DNA of 64,000 bases from Streptomyces fumigatiscleroticus (GTDB lineage Bacteria > Actinomycetota > Actinomycetes > Streptomycetales > Streptomycetaceae). The DNA is taken from NCBI RefSeq assembly GCF_014647975.1, contig NZ_BMQF01000003.1:434001-498000 (forward strand), read 5' to 3'. Position 1 is the first letter of the stretch, and each line of letters starts with the position of its first letter. Under the pieces are notes generated by a model, which worked only from the letters and a program-made list of their open reading frames with translations, did not search any database and was not told where the DNA came from. The position numbers were made by a program, and so were the translations under genes. Below are positions 34,769-43,633 of the stretch, in pieces.

Positions 34769-34863
34769 CTGTGCGCCGCAATCGCCCAGGGCATGACACC
34801 GCCCGGGGCGGCACAGGGGATGCGGGCCGGCGACGGTGCCGTGGGGATGAAGGGGTACTTGCT

Positions 34864-35934
34864 GTGCGAGTGACAACTCGGAGGACCAGGTTCTCCCGGG
34901 CGGCGGTGACCGTCGCGGTCGTCGCGCTCGCGGCGGCCGGCTGCGGTGAGTCCAGCAAGTCGGCGGGGGGCGACGACAAGGAGTCCGGCACGTACTCCGG
35001 CAAGGGCATCGGGCTGGCGTACGACATCGGCGGCAAGGGGGACCAGTCCTTCAACGACGCCGCCTACGCCGGCTTCCAGAAGGCCGACAAGGAGTTCGGC
35101 ATCGGCGGGCGCGACATCGAGCCGCAGGACGGCGAGTCCGACGCCGACAAGGTGCAGCGCATCACCCAGCTCGCCCAGGCCGGCTACAACCCGGTGATCG
35201 GCGTCGGCTACATCTACGCGCCCGCCGTGGAGGAGGTCGCCGCGAAGTTCCCGGACACCACCTTCGGGATCATCGACGACGAGACCGTCAAGGCCGACAA
35301 CGTCGCCGACCTGGTCTTCCACGAGGAGCAGGCCTCCTACCTGGCCGGCGTCGCCGCCGCCAAGGCCTCCAAGAAGGGGCACATCGGCTTCATCGGCGGC
35401 GTGGACATCCCGCTCATCCACAAGTTCGAGGCCGGGTACGTGCAGGGCGCCAAGTCCGTCGACCCGAAGATCGAGATCGAGTCGCAGTATCTGACCGAGA
35501 CCGCTCAGGAGGGCGGCTTCTCCAGCCCGGACAAGGGCAAGGACGCGGCGAGCGGGCAGATCGAGGCCGGAGTGGACGTGATCTACCACGCGGCCGGCCT
35601 GTCCGGGCAGGGCGTGATCTCCGAGGCCGCCGGCAAGAAGGTCTGGGCGATCGGCGTCGACTCCGACCAGTACCGGCAGACCGCGCTGGCCGCGTACAAG
35701 GACTACATCCTCGGCTCCGCGCTGAAGAACGTCGGCGGCGCCGTGTACGACCTGGTCAAGTCGGTCTACGAGGGCAAGCCCCTGAACGGCGTGGTCCGCG
35801 GCAGCCTGGAGAACGACGGCGTCGGCTTCGCCGACTCCAACCCGAAGTACCAGGCGATGAAGGACGTCGTCGCCGCCGTCGACAAGGCCAAGCAGGACAT
35901 CGTCGACGGCAAGGTCACCGTGAACACCAAGTGA
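34864..35934 (+). CDS. BMP-family nucleoside-binding lipoprotein (first copy)
   Basis: Substrate-binding protein of a BmpA/Med-type nucleoside ABC importer. The signal FSRAAVTVAVVALAAAGC ends in a clear lipobox; the mature part begins with a Gly/Ser/Asp spacer. Family blocks are GLAYDIGGKGDQSFNDAAYA, GVGYIYAPAVEEVAAKFPDT, FGIIDDETVKADNVADLVFH, EEQASYLAGVAAAKASKKG and KKVWAIGVDSDQYRQTAL. GTG 34864 has AAGGGG about nine bases upstream; 356 residues is normal. It is a close paralogue of the next lipoprotein and has its own promoter. It probably delivers nucleosides to the permease encoded 3 kb downstream. Confidence 0.92.
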   Translation: MRVTTRRTRFSRAAVTVAVVALAAAGCGESSKSAGGDDKESGTYSGKGIGLAYDIGGKGDQSFNDAAYAGFQKADKEFGIGGRDIEPQDGESDADKVQRITQLAQAGYNPVIGVGYIYAPAVEEVAAKFPDTTFGIIDDETVKADNVADLVFHEEQASYLAGVAAAKASKKGHIGFIGGVDIPLIHKFEAGYVQGAKSVDPKIEIESQYLTETAQEGGFSSPDKGKDAASGQIEAGVDVIYHAAGLSGQGVISEAAGKKVWAIGVDSDQYRQTALAAYKDYILGSALKNVGGAVYDLVKSVYEGKPLNGVVRGSLENDGVGFADSNPKYQAMKDVVAAVDKAKQDIVDGKVTVNTK

Positions 35935-35978
35935 CCCGGCCCCTGCGCAAACCCCGGCCGGCTTCCCGGCGGCGCTCC

Positions 35979-36265
35979 GACGGGGCCTACGACGGGGCCT
36001 ACGACGGCCCGTTCGACGGCCCGTTCGACGGCCCGTTCGGCGGGACCCTCCGGCCGGTCCTCCGGCGAACCCTTCGGCGGGGCCTCCCGATCGGCCCTCC
36101 GGTGGCTTCTTCGGCGGATTCTTAGGCAGGCCCTCCGGTCGGCCCTTCGGTGGACCCTCCGGCGGGGCCCTCGTCGGCGGGTCGTCCGGCGGGGCCGGAA
36201 CGGGCCCGGTGAACCCTCCGGCGGTCCTCCGGTGGTCCTCCGGCGGTCCTCCGGTGAGCCCCCCC
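35979..36265. repeat. Degenerate 12-bp minisatellite between the two BMP genes
   Basis: Starts as GACGGGGCCTAC twice, then GACGGCCCGTTC three times. It then decays into a 12-bp periodicity of the form GGYGGNCCYTCC for some 230 more bases, ending in GGCGGTCCTCCG-like units. It fills most of the 540-base gap. No real gene is seen in it: the short frames merely read the repeats. Confidence 0.85.
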
Positions 36266-36409
36266 GAGGCCTTACCGGTGGGCCCACCGAGGGCCCGCCG
36301 GGCCCGCGCCCCTTGCCTGCCGCAAGGGGCGCATCGCTGTCCGTAATCTGGGACGTGCCTTGTGCCACAGCTCGATAACGGACCGGACAGATGGGGTTTT
36401 CCGTCACGT

Positions 36410-36421
36410 CTACGCGCGTTA
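36410..36421. promoter_or_regulatory. Nucleoside-regulon box 2 (second BMP lipoprotein)
   Basis: CTACGCGCGTTA, identical to box 1, 55 bp upstream of the second BMP start. The following TACGCT can serve as a -10, so a bound protein would cover the promoter. Confidence 0.75.
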
Positions 36422-36476
36422 CGCTGCGGCGGAACCAGCGCCTGGATTGGGCGCTTGCACGAAGGAGTCTCGTTCC

Positions 36477-37523
36477 ATGCGCCGGGTGTCCCGTATCGCG
36501 TTTGCAGGCGTCGCAACCGCAGCCCTCGCCGTCACCGTATCCGCCTGTGGCAGCTCTTCCAGCAGCTCCTCCTCCGGCGACGACAAGAACCTGGGCCTCG
36601 CCCTCGCCTACGACGTCGGCGGCAAGGGCGACCAGTCCTTCAACGACGCCGCCACCGCCGGCCTGGAGAAGGCCGACAAGGAGTTCGGCTACAAGTCCAC
36701 CGCCGTCGAGCCGCAGGACGGCGAGTCCGACGCCGACAAGGTGCAGCGCCTGGAGACGCTCGCCAAGCAGGGTTACAACCCGGTGATCGGCGTCGGTTAC
36801 GCCTACGCGCCCGCCGTGAAGGAGGTCGCCGCCAAGTTCCCGAAGACGACCTTCGGCATCGTCGACGACGAGACCATCAAGGCCGACAACGTCGCCGACC
36901 TGGTCTTCCACGAGGAGCAGGCCTCCTACCTGGCCGGCGTCGCCGCCGCCAAGGCCACCAAGTCGAACACCGTCGGCTTCGTCGGCGGCGTGGACACCCC
37001 GCTCATCCACAAGTTCGAGGCGGGCTTCAAGCAGGGCGTCGCGGACACCAAGAAGAGCGTCACGGTCAAGTCGCAGTACCTGACCGAGACGGCCGCCGAG
37101 GGCGGCTTCTCCAGCCCGGACAAGGGCGAGAGCGCCGCCGAGGGCCAGATCGACGCCGGTGCCGACGTGGTCTACGCCGCCGCCGGCCTGTCCGGCCAGG
37201 GCGTCATCAAGGCCGCCTCCGCGCACAAGATCTGGGCGATCGGCGTCGACTCCGACCAGTACAAGCAGGACGCGCTGGCCAAGTACAAGGACTCCATCCT
37301 CACCTCGGCCATGAAGGACGTGCAGGGCGCGGTGTACAACCTGGCCAAGTCGGTGAAGGACGGCAAGCCCGAGACCGGCGAGATCCGCGCCAGCCTCGCC
37401 ACGGGCGGCGTGGGCCTGGCCGACTCCAACCCGTCCTTCCAGAGCAACACCGCCATCCAGGACGCCGTGAAGAAGGCCGAGGAGGGCATCAAGAACGGCT
37501 CCATCAAGGTGAAGACCTCCTGA
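36477..37523 (+). CDS. BMP-family nucleoside-binding lipoprotein (second copy)
   Basis: 348 residues, very close to the copy upstream (LALAYDVGGKGDQSFNDAAT, GVGYAYAPAVKEVAAKFPKT, FGIVDDETIKADNVADLVFH). The signal peptide is RRVSRIAFAGVATAALAVTV and the lipobox TVSAC, followed by a run of serines. ATG 36477 has GAAGGAG about nine bases upstream. It sits 292 bases before the ABC ATPase, with weak terminator hairpins between. The binding protein can therefore be made in excess over the permease, as is usual for such importers. The two copies may differ in nucleoside preference. Confidence 0.93.
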   Translation: MRRVSRIAFAGVATAALAVTVSACGSSSSSSSSGDDKNLGLALAYDVGGKGDQSFNDAATAGLEKADKEFGYKSTAVEPQDGESDADKVQRLETLAKQGYNPVIGVGYAYAPAVKEVAAKFPKTTFGIVDDETIKADNVADLVFHEEQASYLAGVAAAKATKSNTVGFVGGVDTPLIHKFEAGFKQGVADTKKSVTVKSQYLTETAAEGGFSSPDKGESAAEGQIDAGADVVYAAAGLSGQGVIKAASAHKIWAIGVDSDQYKQDALAKYKDSILTSAMKDVQGAVYNLAKSVKDGKPETGEIRASLATGGVGLADSNPSFQSNTAIQDAVKKAEEGIKNGSIKVKTS

Positions 37524-37530
37524 CCTTCTC

Positions 37531-37626
37531 TGACCGTTTTCGGTCACAGGCATTGGCCACAGGACGCTGTAATGGCAGCGTTACGGCCACGGAACGGGGT
37601 GCGGAGAGGATGACCTGTCCGCACCC
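37531..37626 (+). terminator. Two hairpins after the second BMP gene (partial terminator)
   Basis: TGACCG-TTTT-CGGTCA (37531-37546) is followed by GGGTGCGGA pairing with TCCGCACCC (37597-37626). Neither has a T tract. Placed between the lipoprotein and transporter genes, they would lower but perhaps not stop read-through. Confidence 0.5.
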
Positions 37627-37774
37627 CCGGCATCGGACTCCCGCCGCCCCGCCCCACCGGCGGACGGCGGGAGACCTCTGCCGGGGACGCCTACGTTCGC
37701 GCGGCAAAATGCTCGGAACGGATCGTGAGCAAAACGAAAGCGATCAGGTCCGGGCGCTATTTAAAGCAGGGGCG

Positions 37775-37786
37775 CTACGCGCGTAG
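37775..37786. promoter_or_regulatory. Nucleoside-regulon box 3 (ABC/cdd/deoA operon)
   Basis: CTACGCGCGTAG, a perfect palindrome, 29 bases upstream of the predicted translation start of the ABC ATPase. The AT-rich CTATTTAAAG at 37757-37766 is a possible -10 just upstream of it, which would put the box at the transcript start. Confidence 0.78.
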
Positions 37787-37815
37787 AGCGGCCCCTTTCC
37801 CGAGGAGAGTGCGCC

Positions 37816-39393
37816 ATCGACGCGACCAGCAGCCCTCCGCTCACCGACCGGTCGACGATCGCGGTCGAGCTGGCGGGGATCACCAAACGTTTCCCCGGTG
37901 TCGTCGCCAACCACGACATCCACCTCACCGTCCGCAAAGGCACCGTGCACGCCCTGGTCGGCGAGAACGGCGCCGGCAAGTCGACCCTGATGAAGATCCT
38001 CTACGGCATGCAGAAGCCGGACGAGGGCACCATCACCGTCGGCGGCGAGCAGGTCACCTTCGCCGGCCCCGCCGACGCCATCGCGCGCGGCATCGGCATG
38101 GTCCACCAGCACTTCATGCTCGCCGACAACCTCACCGTCCTGGAGAACGTGGTGCTGGGCAGCGAGAAGCTGCACGGCATCGGCGGCGGCGCCCGCAAGA
38201 AGATCCTGGAGATCTCCGAGCGCTACGGCCTGAACGTCCGCCCCGACGCCCTGGTCGAGGACCTCGGCGTCGCCGACCGCCAGCGCGTGGAGATCCTCAA
38301 GGTCCTCTACCGCGGCGCCAGGACCCTGATCCTCGACGAGCCGACCGCCGTCCTGGTCCCGCAGGAGGTCGACGCGCTCTTCGACAACCTGCGCGAGCTG
38401 AAGTCCGAGGGCCTCTCCGTCATCTTCATCTCCCACAAGCTGGGCGAGGTGCTGTCGGTCGCCGACGACATCACCGTCATCCGGCGCGGCACCACCGTCG
38501 GCACGGCGGTCCCCGCCGAGACGACGCCGCGCCAGCTCGCCGAGCTGATGGTGGGCAGCGAGCTGCCGACGCCGGAGACGGCGGAGTCCACGGTCACCGA
38601 CCGCCCGGTCCTCACCGTCGACAAGCTCCGCCTGGAGGCCGAGGGCGGCCGCGCCGTCCTCGACGACATCACCTTCACCATCCACGCCGGCGAGGTCCTC
38701 GGCCTCGCGGGCGTCGAGGGCAACGGCCAGACCGAGCTGATCGAGGCGCTGATCGGCCTCAAGCACGCCGACTCGGGCACGATCTCCCTCGGCGAGGAGG
38801 AGATCACCCCCTGGCCCACCCGCAGGCGCCGCGAGCACGGCGTCGGCTACATCCCCGAGGACCGCCACCGCCACGGCCTGCTGCTGGAAGCCCCGCTGTG
38901 GGAGAACCGCATCCTCGGCCATGTCACCGAGCGCCCCAACGCCAAGGGCTTCTGGCTCGACCCGAAGTCCGCCCAGGCCGACACCCGCCGGATCGTCGAG
39001 GAGTACGACGTCCGCACCCCCGGCATCGACGTCACCGCCGCCTCCCTGTCCGGCGGCAACCAGCAGAAGCTGATCGTCGGCCGGGAGATGAGCCACCAGC
39101 CGAAGTTCCTGATCGCCGCCCACCCCACCCGCGGTGTGGACGTCGGCGCCCAGGCGCAGATCTGGGACCAGATCCGCGAGGCCCGCCGCGAGGGCCTGGC
39201 CGTACTGCTGATCTCCGCGGACCTGGACGAGCTGATCGGCCTGTCCGACACCCTGCGGGTGATCTACAACGGCCGGCTGGTCGCCGACGCCGACCCCGCC
39301 ACCATCACTCCGGAGGAGCTGGGCTCGGCCATGACGGGTGCCGCCTCCGGGCACCTGGAGCACCACGAGTCCGGGGAGGACCAGGCCCGATGA
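37816..39393 (+). CDS. Nucleoside ABC transporter ATP-binding protein (double ATPase), non-canonical ATC start
   Basis: Energy subunit with two fused ABC domains, of the RbsA/NupA-like class, 525 residues. Domain 1: GENGAGKST, then a degenerate signature LGVADRQRVE and LILDEPTAVLVPQE. Domain 2: degenerate Walker A (GVEGNGQTE), LSGGNQQKLIVGREM and FLIAAHPTRGVDVGA. In this frame no ATG, GTG or TTG exists between the stop at 37762 and GTG 37945. Starting at 37945 would remove the first strand and A-loop (VELAGITKRFPGVVANHD). ATC 37816 lies eight bases after GAGGAG, giving IDATSSPPLTD, so an AUC start or a sequence error is likely. Its stop overlaps the permease ATG. Confidence 0.88.
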   Translation: MDATSSPPLTDRSTIAVELAGITKRFPGVVANHDIHLTVRKGTVHALVGENGAGKSTLMKILYGMQKPDEGTITVGGEQVTFAGPADAIARGIGMVHQHFMLADNLTVLENVVLGSEKLHGIGGGARKKILEISERYGLNVRPDALVEDLGVADRQRVEILKVLYRGARTLILDEPTAVLVPQEVDALFDNLRELKSEGLSVIFISHKLGEVLSVADDITVIRRGTTVGTAVPAETTPRQLAELMVGSELPTPETAESTVTDRPVLTVDKLRLEAEGGRAVLDDITFTIHAGEVLGLAGVEGNGQTELIEALIGLKHADSGTISLGEEEITPWPTRRRREHGVGYIPEDRHRHGLLLEAPLWENRILGHVTERPNAKGFWLDPKSAQADTRRIVEEYDVRTPGIDVTAASLSGGNQQKLIVGREMSHQPKFLIAAHPTRGVDVGAQAQIWDQIREARREGLAVLLISADLDELIGLSDTLRVIYNGRLVADADPATITPEELGSAMTGAASGHLEHHESGEDQAR

Positions 39394-40520
39394 AGAAGTT
39401 CGACAAGGAGCGGGCGCTCCTGGCGGTGGCCGGCCCGGTCATCGCGCTCGTCGCGGCGATCCTGCTGACCTCGGTCGTGCTGATCGCCTCCGGCAAGAAC
39501 CCGTTCGAGCCCTACCGGCTGATGCTGGAGCAGGCCGGGTTCTCCGACATCCAGGTGCTGATCGTCAACCAGGCGTCGATGTACTACCTGGCCGCCCTCG
39601 CGGTCGCCATCGGCTTCCGGATGAACCTGTTCAACATCGGCGTCGACGGCCAGTACCGCCTCGCCGCGATGATCACGGCCGTGGTCGGCGCGCACGTCGC
39701 CCTGCCGAGCGCGCTCCAGATCCCGTTCCTGCTGATCATCGGCGCGCTCACCGGCGCCTTCTGGTCCGGCATCGCGGGCGTGCTGAAGGTCACCCGGGGC
39801 GTGAGCGAGGTCGTCGCCACGATCATGCTCAACTCGATCGCCACCAGCCTGATCGGCTACCTCACCCTCTCCGACAACTTCGGCGTCCAGGTCGGCAACA
39901 ACATGACGACCGGCGAGATGAAGGAGTCCGGCTGGGTCCCCGGCATCGACCTGGGCCCCGAGGTCGGCGAGATCTACGGCCTGGTCTTCCTGGCGATCGC
40001 CATGGGTGTCGTCTACTGGATCGTCCTCAACCGCACCCGCTTCGGCTTCGACCTGCGCGCCACCGGCGCCTCCGAGACCGCCGCCGCGGCCTCCGGCGTC
40101 GACGCCAAGCGCATGGTCCTCACCGCCATGCTGATCTCCGGCGCGGTCGCCGGCCTGTCCGGCCTGCCGCTGCTCCTCGGTGACGCCCACACCTACAGCC
40201 TCAGCTTCCCCACCGGTCTGGGCTTCACCGGCATCACCATCGCCCTGCTCGGCCGCAACAACCCGGTCGGCATCGCCTTCGCCGCCCTCCTGGTCGCCTT
40301 CCTCGACAAGGCCTCCCCGGCGCTCGACTACGCGGTCCCGGTGGCGTACGAGAAGGAGATCGCCACCATCATGCAGGGCCTGATCGTCTTCGCGGTCGTC
40401 ATCGCCTACGAGGCCGTACGGCAGTGGGGCCTGCGCCGCCAGCAGAAGCGCGTCGGCGCCGAACTCGCCGCTGCCGCCGCAACGAACGACTCCGCCCAGA
40501 AGGAGGTGGCGGCCCGATGA
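39390..40520 (+). CDS. Nucleoside ABC transporter permease 1
   Basis: 376 residues with about nine or ten membrane helices, BPD_transp_2 family. GFRMNLFNIGVDGQYRLAAM and VTRGVSEVVATIMLNSIATS are the family signatures, the second in the loop that contacts the ATPase. RTRFGFDLRATGASETAA is the later cytoplasmic loop. The ATG overlaps the ATPase stop (ATGA), and the stop overlaps the next permease start in the same way. It forms a heterodimer channel with permease 2. Members near cdd and deoA transport nucleosides rather than sugars. Confidence 0.93.
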   Translation: MKKFDKERALLAVAGPVIALVAAILLTSVVLIASGKNPFEPYRLMLEQAGFSDIQVLIVNQASMYYLAALAVAIGFRMNLFNIGVDGQYRLAAMITAVVGAHVALPSALQIPFLLIIGALTGAFWSGIAGVLKVTRGVSEVVATIMLNSIATSLIGYLTLSDNFGVQVGNNMTTGEMKESGWVPGIDLGPEVGEIYGLVFLAIAMGVVYWIVLNRTRFGFDLRATGASETAAAASGVDAKRMVLTAMLISGAVAGLSGLPLLLGDAHTYSLSFPTGLGFTGITIALLGRNNPVGIAFAALLVAFLDKASPALDYAVPVAYEKEIATIMQGLIVFAVVIAYEAVRQWGLRRQQKRVGAELAAAAATNDSAQKEVAAR

Positions 40521-41779
40521 CCACCGCGACCATCGCCAAGCCGCAGGCGCAGCAGCCCGGCAAGGGCAGCCGCCGACTCTCGCTCCCGGTACTCCTGCTG
40601 ATCATCGCCGGTGTACTGGTCCTCACCTCGCTCGTCCGCCTGATCACGGGCGCGGACGGCATCACCTCGACCGGCCAGATGTCCACCGCGCTGCGCCTGG
40701 CCGTCCCGATCGGCCTGGCCGGCCTCGGCGGCCTGTGGGCCGAACGAGCGGGCGTGGTCAACATCGGCCTCGAGGGCATGATGATCCTGGGCACCTGGTT
40801 CGGCGCCTGGGCCGGCTACCAGTGGGGCCCCTGGACCGGTGTCCTCTTCGGCATCATCGGCGGTGCGCTCGGCGCGGTGCTGCACGCGATCGCCACCGTC
40901 ACCTTCAACGTCAACCACATCGTCTCCGGTGTGGCGATCAACATCCTGGCCCTCGGCCTGACCCGCTACCTGTCGAAGTTCACCTTCGAGGACGCCCCCC
41001 AGGGCTCCTCCAAGCAGTCCCCGCCGATCGACTCCCTCGGCACCTTCGACATCCCGGGACTGTCGAGCGCACTGGAATCGCTCAACGACAAGCACTGGTT
41101 CCTGATCTCGGACATCGCCGGTCTGATCGGCGGCCTGGTCACCGACCTGTCGCCGCTCACCGTCGTCGCGGTGGCACTGGTCCCGGCCACCTGGTGGGTG
41201 CTGTGGCGCACCGCCTTCGGTCTGCGGCTGCGCTCCTGCGGCGAGAACCCGGTGGCGGCCGAGTCCCTCGGCGTCAACGTCTACAAGTACAAGTACCTCG
41301 CCGTGATCATCTCCGGCGGCTTCGCGGGCCTGGGCGGCGCCTTCCTCTCCATCGTCGCCTCCAACGTCTACCTCGACGGTCAGACCGCGGGCCGCGGCTA
41401 CATCGGCCTCGCCGCGATGATCTTCGGCAACTGGATGCCGGGCGGCCTCGCCCTCGGCGCCGGCCTGTTCGGCTACACCGACAGCCTCAACCTGCGCGGC
41501 GGCACCACCAACGTGCACGCCCTCATCCTGCTCCTGGCGATCCTGCTGGTGGCGGGCGCGGCCTACCTGGTGTGGAAGAAGCGGTACGTCCCCGCGCTGG
41601 TCACCATCCTGGTCTCGGCCCTGATGTTCGTCTGGTACGCCACCACGGACGAGGTCCCGCGCCAGGTCGTGACCGCGGCCCCGTACATCGTCACCCTGCT
41701 GGTGCTGTCGCTCTCCGCCCAGCATCTGCGGATGCCGAAGGCGGACGGACTGCCGTACCGGAAGGGGCAGGGCAAGTGA
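40517..41779 (+). CDS. Nucleoside ABC transporter permease 2
   Basis: 420 residues, BPD_transp_2 family. [20 protein letters not shown] is the diagnostic N-terminal signature, and [20 protein letters not shown] and [20 protein letters not shown] match the loops seen in permease 1. It has an insert of about 50 residues between mid helices ([20 protein letters not shown] and on) and two extra helices at the C-terminus. ATG 40517 overlaps the preceding stop and has AGGAGG upstream. The end overlaps cdd by four bases (GTGA), so transport and deamination are translationally coupled. Confidence 0.93.
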   Translation: MTTATIAKPQAQQPGKGSRRLSLPVLLLIIAGVLVLTSLVRLITGADGITSTGQMSTALRLAVPIGLAGLGGLWAERAGVVNIGLEGMMILGTWFGAWAGYQWGPWTGVLFGIIGGALGAVLHAIATVTFNVNHIVSGVAINILALGLTRYLSKFTFEDAPQGSSKQSPPIDSLGTFDIPGLSSALESLNDKHWFLISDIAGLIGGLVTDLSPLTVVAVALVPATWWVLWRTAFGLRLRSCGENPVAAESLGVNVYKYKYLAVIISGGFAGLGGAFLSIVASNVYLDGQTAGRGYIGLAAMIFGNWMPGGLALGAGLFGYTDSLNLRGGTTNVHALILLLAILLVAGAAYLVWKKRYVPALVTILVSALMFVWYATTDEVPRQVVTAAPYIVTLLVLSLSAQHLRMPKADGLPYRKGQGK

Positions 41780-42180
41780 CCGAGGCCCTGACCGAGGCCG
41801 GCTGGAAGGCCCTGCGCGAGGCGGCCCGGGAGGCGATGTCCCGGGCGTACGCCCCGTACTCGGGGTACCCGGTGGGCGCGGCGGCCCTGGTCGACGACGG
41901 CCGCACGGTGACCGGCTGCAACGTCGAGAACGCCTCCTACGGCATCGGCCTGTGCGCCGAGTGCGGGCTGGTCTCCCAGCTCCAGCTCACCGGAGGCGGC
42001 CGGCTGACGCACTTCACCTGCGTCGACGGCGAGGGCGAGATCCTCGTCCCGTGCGGCCGCTGCCGCCAGCTGCTGTACGAGTTCGGCGGGCCGGACCTCC
42101 TGCTCCAGACCCCGGCGGGCATCCTGCCGTTGTCGGAGATGCTGCCGCAGGCCTTCGGCCCGGAGCATCTCACCAAGTAA
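41776..42180 (+). CDS. cdd: Cytidine deaminase
   Basis: Converts cytidine and deoxycytidine to uridine and deoxyuridine. 134 residues, the short tetrameric class. Zinc site: CNVENASYGIGLCAECGLVS supplies the catalytic glutamate and first cysteine, and PCGRCRQLLYEF the other two cysteines. AYAPYSGYPVGAAAL is the substrate-binding start. GTG 41776 overlaps the permease stop, so imported cytidine is handed on in the same operon. A perfect hairpin follows the stop. Confidence 0.96.
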   Translation: MTEALTEAGWKALREAAREAMSRAYAPYSGYPVGAAALVDDGRTVTGCNVENASYGIGLCAECGLVSQLQLTGGGRLTHFTCVDGEGEILVPCGRCRQLLYEFGGPDLLLQTPAGILPLSEMLPQAFGPEHLTK

Positions 42181-42187
42181 CTCCCGT

Positions 42188-42217
42188 GCGGCCCCTCTGC
42201 CCCGGCAGAGGGGCCGC
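42188..42217 (+). terminator. Hairpin between cdd and deoA
   Basis: GCGGCCCCTCTGCC and its exact complement GGCAGAGGGGCCGC form a 14-bp stem with a two-base gap. It may be a terminator or mRNA-stability element that lowers deoA relative to the genes before it. There is no room for a separate deoA promoter downstream of it except about 25 bases. Confidence 0.65.
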
Positions 42218-42244
42218 GCCCTTCGCACTCCCGGAAGGACCTCC

Positions 42245-43528
42245 ATGGCCATGGACGCCATCTCCGTCATCCGCACCAAGCGGGACCGCGGCGAACTCAG
42301 TGACGAGCAGATCGACTGGGTCATCGACGCGTACACCCGCGGGGAGGTCGCCGACGAGCAGATGTCCGCGCTCGCGATGGCCATCCTCCTCAACGGCATG
42401 AACCGCCAGGAGATCGCCCGCTGGACGGCCGCGATGATCGCCTCCGGCGAGCGCATGGACTTCTCCTCCCTGACCCGCCCCACCGCCGACAAGCACTCCA
42501 CGGGCGGCGTCGGCGACAAGATCACCCTGCCCCTCGCCCCGCTGGTCGCCGCCTGCGGCGCGGCCGTCCCCCAGCTGTCGGGCCGGGGCCTCGGCCACAC
42601 CGGCGGCACCCTGGACAAGCTGGAGTCCGTCCCCGGCTGGCGCGCTCTGCTCTCCAACGAGGAGATGCTCTCCGTACTGGACGGCGTCGGCGCGGTGATC
42701 TGCGCCGCGGGTGACGGTCTGGCCCCCGCCGACAAGAAGCTGTACGCCCTGCGCGACGTCACCGGCACGGTCGAGGCCATCCCGCTGATCGCCTCCTCGA
42801 TCATGTCCAAGAAGATCGCCGAGGGCACCGGCTCCCTGGTCCTGGACGTGAAGGTCGGCTCCGGCGCCTTCATGAAGACCCTGGACGACGCCCGCGAGCT
42901 GGCCTCCACGATGGTCGGCCTCGGCACCGACCACGGCGTGAAGACGGTCGCGCTGCTCACGGACATGTCCACCCCGCTCGGCCTGACCGCGGGCAACGCC
43001 CTGGAGGTCCGCGAGTCCGTCGAGGTCCTGGCGGGCGGCGGCCCGGCGGACGTGGTCGAGCTGACGCTCGCCCTGGCCCGCGAGATGCTCGACGCGGCCG
43101 GCCTGAAGGACGCCGACCCGGCGAAGGCCCTGGCCGACGGCTCGGCGATGGACGTGTGGCGCCGCATGATCGCGGCCCAGGGCGGCGACCCGGACGCGGA
43201 GCTGCCCACGTCGAAGGAGCAGCACGTGGTGAAGGCGGGCGCCTCCGGTGTCCTCACCCGCCTCGACGCCTACGACATCGGCCTCGCCGCCTGGCGCCTG
43301 GGCGCGGGCCGTGCCCGCAAGGAGGACCCGGTGCAGGCCGCCGCGGGCGTCGAGCTCCACGCCAAGCCGGGCGACACGGTGACCGAGGGCCAGCCGCTGC
43401 TGACCCTGCACACGGACACCCCGGAGCGCTTCGAGTACGCGCTCCAGGCGGTCGAGGGCTCGTACGACATCGCGGCGCCGGGCACGGACTTCAGCGCGTC
43501 GCCGGTGGTGCTGGAACGTATCGCCTGA
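42245..43528 (+). CDS. deoA: Thymidine (pyrimidine-nucleoside) phosphorylase
   Basis: Phosphorolysis of thymidine/deoxyuridine to base and deoxyribose 1-phosphate. 427 residues. DAISVIRTKRDRGELSDEQI starts the family; STGGVGDKITLPLAPLVAAC binds phosphate and SGRGLGHTGGTLDKLESV is the PROSITE-type signature. VKVGSGAFMKTLDDARELA is the pyrimidine-binding part. ATG 42245 has GGAAGGA upstream. It acts after cytidine deaminase on imported deoxynucleosides. The product needs phosphopentomutase, which is not in the window, before deoC can act. Confidence 0.95.
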   Translation: MAMDAISVIRTKRDRGELSDEQIDWVIDAYTRGEVADEQMSALAMAILLNGMNRQEIARWTAAMIASGERMDFSSLTRPTADKHSTGGVGDKITLPLAPLVAACGAAVPQLSGRGLGHTGGTLDKLESVPGWRALLSNEEMLSVLDGVGAVICAAGDGLAPADKKLYALRDVTGTVEAIPLIASSIMSKKIAEGTGSLVLDVKVGSGAFMKTLDDARELASTMVGLGTDHGVKTVALLTDMSTPLGLTAGNALEVRESVEVLAGGGPADVVELTLALAREMLDAAGLKDADPAKALADGSAMDVWRRMIAAQGGDPDAELPTSKEQHVVKAGASGVLTRLDAYDIGLAAWRLGAGRARKEDPVQAAAGVELHAKPGDTVTEGQPLLTLHTDTPERFEYALQAVEGSYDIAAPGTDFSASPVVLERIA

Positions 43529-43633
43529 TCAGCGCCTGCCCAGGGGAACCCTCGTTCGGGTGAACGGGATCGGTGGACCGCCGCCGGTCCCGTTCGGCAT
43601 GCTGGCATCGGTGATGACCGTTAGGAGACCGCC

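Noticed and set aside
35931-36125. Small 64-residue frame with GAYDG/GPFDG repeats after the first BMP gene
   Set aside because: It begins on the stop codon of the lipoprotein and follows the 12-bp repeat. No separate coding signal.
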